Below, one piece after another: positions 4,203-5,648 of a stretch of DNA of 5,648 nt. The stretch covers positions 1 through 5,648 of the forward strand of contig JADDPV010000001.1 of the NCBI GenBank assembly GCA_016781705.1, written 5' to 3'. The position numbers were made by a program, and so were the translations under genes. The first letter of the stretch is position 1; each line of letters starts with the position of its first letter. The DNA is from Rubrobacter sp. (GTDB lineage: Bacteria; Actinomycetota; Rubrobacteria; Rubrobacterales; Rubrobacteraceae). Below the pieces are notes generated by a model. It did not search any database. It saw only the letters and a program-made list of their open reading frames with translations, and was not told where the DNA came from.

Positions 4203-5648
4203 ATGGCCCAGCTGAAGGTCAAGCTTTTCGGTGGTTTCCGGGTCTGGCGCAGAGAGGACGCCATCGGGCCCAAGGAGTGGGGCGGGCAAAAGACGCGTTC
4301 GCTCCTGAAGCTCCTGCTCACGCGGCCCGGGAGCGCCTTCTCGCGAGACGAGATCCTGGAAGCCCTGTGGCCCGGCGCACCCGTAGAGAGCGCGGAACGG
4401 AGCCTGCGGGTAACGATAAGCCTCTTGCGCCGGGCGCTGGAGCCGGAGCTCAAACGCGGCTCCGACTCCCGCTACATCCTCAGCAAACGCCCCGGCTATC
4501 TGTTCGATCGGGGTTCGGGTTGCGACGTTGACGCCTGGGAGTTTGAGGAGCATCAGAAGAGGGCCGAAGCGGCCTGGCGTGCGGGGAACCTCGAAGAAGC
4601 CGTAGGTAAGTGCCGGGCGGCCCTCGAGCTCGCGCGGGGTGCGTTTCTGGCCGAAGACCCCTACGAAGACTGGGCGATAGAAGCCAGGCAAGAATGGCGC
4701 GAGCGCCAGCTATCCGTCTTCTCGCTGCTGTCGGAGTGCCTCGCCCAGAAGGGACTCTATACGGAGGCCATAGAGGCTTGCGAGGACGCACTCGCACTGG
4801 AGAGGTACAGCGAGGAACTGCATCGCCGGCTGATGCTCTACCGTTACTGCTCCGGGGAGCAGGGGCTTGCTCTGATCGTGTACAGAGAGTACGCCAGGAC
4901 GCTGGCGGAGCATTTGAACGCCCTCCCCTCTCCGCAGCTGACCCGGCTCAAGGAGCAGATTGAGGCCCGCAATGTACCTGGGGTGGACGAGAACCGGCGT
5001 TACCCTAGACCCCGCCGGCCCCTGAAGTTCCCCTATTCCTTGAGCCGCACGCACTTTGTGGGCCGCGACAGGGAATACGCGCTGCTCACCGAGCGACTTA
5101 GGGAGGCGATGGATGGTGAAGGGGTCGCCGTTGCGGTAGATGGCGAAGCGGGGGTGGGTAAGACGCGGCTCGTTGAGGAGTTCTTGGGGTATGCTCGCAC
5201 TCGCAACGTGCGGGCGTTCGCAGGGCGCTGCTACGAGCGGGAGTTGAGCCCGCCGTTGGAACCGGTGATGGAGGCTCTGGAGCCACTACCCGACGTCGGC
5301 CAGATGATGCTCGAGCTGTCCGGCTCCGAACTCGTTCATCGGCTGGGGGAAGAACCCTACAGCGCTACCCCTATTTACCGAGCGCTCACCGATGAGCTTA
5401 TCCGCGAATCGCAAAGCGAGGATCACGAGGGTGTCGTTCTCTTTCTGGACGATGTGCAGTGGGCGGACCCCGCGACGCTGGACTTTCTAACCTACCTGGC
5501 AAGACGCACCTCCGGCGAGCGGATGCTGCTGCTATTCACCTACCGCAAGGAGAATGCACCAGCACTCTCGAGATGGCTCGACCGGCTAACCGAGCGACGC
5601 GCGGTTAGCGTTCTGAGGCTGAACCGCCTCTCCCGGGAGGCTATAGCC
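4203..5648 (+). CDS. BTAD (AfsR/SARP-type) transcriptional regulator with AAA ATPase domain, C-terminus cut off
   Basis: A large transcription regulator of which 482 residues are visible with no stop. Residues 1-103 form an OmpR-type winged helix as in AfsR/SARP proteins, with LFGGFRV near the start, GQKTRSLLKLLL, SRDEILEALWP and SLRVTISLLRRALEP as the DNA-contacting part, then YILSKRPGYLF. The bacterial transcriptional activation domain covers about 107-255, starting DVDAWEFEEH, with TPR-like helices and the usual PSPQLTRLKEQI end. A basic-proline linker (about 263-278) leads to a STAND/AAA-type ATPase: FVGRDREYALL, Walker A GEAGVGKT at 314-321, Walker B VVLFLDDVQW at 411-420, and LFTYR plus RLNRLSREA further on. 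Such proteins usually continue with TPR repeats or a LuxR-type helix-turn-helix beyond this point. ATG 4203 is chosen; GTG 4197 and TTG 4173 are in frame, with a stop at 4170. GGCGG/GGTGGAG just upstream is a moderate ribosome site. By position it may control the divergent methyltransferase block; this is not shown. Confidence 0.93.
   Translation, partial: MAQLKVKLFGGFRVWRREDAIGPKEWGGQKTRSLLKLLLTRPGSAFSRDEILEALWPGAPVESAERSLRVTISLLRRALEPELKRGSDSRYILSKRPGYLFDRGSGCDVDAWEFEEHQKRAEAAWRAGNLEEAVGKCRAALELARGAFLAEDPYEDWAIEARQEWRERQLSVFSLLSECLAQKGLYTEAIEACEDALALERYSEELHRRLMLYRYCSGEQGLALIVYREYARTLAEHLNALPSPQLTRLKEQIEARNVPGVDENRRYPRPRRPLKFPYSLSRTHFVGRDREYALLTERLREAMDGEGVAVAVDGEAGVGKTRLVEEFLGYARTRNVRAFAGRCYERELSPPLEPVMEALEPLPDVGQMMLELSGSELVHRLGEEPYSATPIYRALTDELIRESQSEDHEGVVLFLDDVQWADPATLDFLTYLARRTSGERMLLLFTYRKENAPALSRWLDRLTERRAVSVLRLNRLSREAIA

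Noticed and set aside
4086..4691. A 201-codon minus-strand open frame opposite the BTAD regulator
   Set aside because: It overlaps the winged helix and part of the BTAD region of a clear gene on the other strand, and its product is Pro/Arg-rich with no family resemblance.
1..5648. CRISPR array, tRNA, rRNA, insertion sequence or phage attachment site
   Set aside because: No regularly spaced repeats, cloverleaf-like segments, transposase motifs or terminal inverted repeats were seen on either strand.

Overview
The window is GC-rich (roughly 60-65% by eye) and reads as chromosomal DNA from a high-GC Gram-positive-like bacterium. The best guess is a deep-branching actinobacterium of the Rubrobacter/Thermoleophilia type. 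The basis is a BTAD (AfsR/SARP-type) regulator fused to an AAA ATPase, small secreted proteins of a two-cysteine beta-rich type that I associate with those lineages, AAAGGAG-type ribosome binding sites, and GTG/TTG start candidates. This placement is inference; no rRNA or other marker gene is present.

Layout. At the left edge (1-114, +) there is probably the tail of a gene ending at TAG; its last residues resemble a TetR-type regulator C-terminus, but strand and identity are weakly supported. It converges on a minus-strand block running from 4038 down to 174. In transcription order the block holds: a class I SAM-dependent methyltransferase (4038-3172); a 119-aa secreted protein (3097-2738); a 138-aa secreted protein that is a diverged paralogue of it (2452-2036); a short, apparently frameshifted third ORF with a signal-peptide-like stretch in the wrong frame (1993-1703); and a berberine-bridge-type FAD-dependent oxidase (1562-174). 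GC-rich hairpins lie between several of these genes, so the block may be more than one transcript.

Divergently transcribed from the methyltransferase, across a 164-bp region with two AT-rich islands and a small inverted repeat, is a large regulator (4203 to the right edge, +). It carries an N-terminal winged helix, a BTAD domain and a P-loop ATPase with intact Walker A and B motifs. It is cut by the window edge and its C-terminus is not visible.

How the genes might work together: a large BTAD-AAA activator divergent from a methyltransferase, with a covalent-flavin oxidase and signal-peptide-bearing small proteins behind it, could be a regulated small-molecule tailoring or detoxification locus with an exported component. 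Nothing in the sequence proves this. The most novel element is the tandem pair, possibly a former trio, of small secreted two-cysteine proteins. I see no CRISPR array, tRNA, rRNA, transposase or attachment site.
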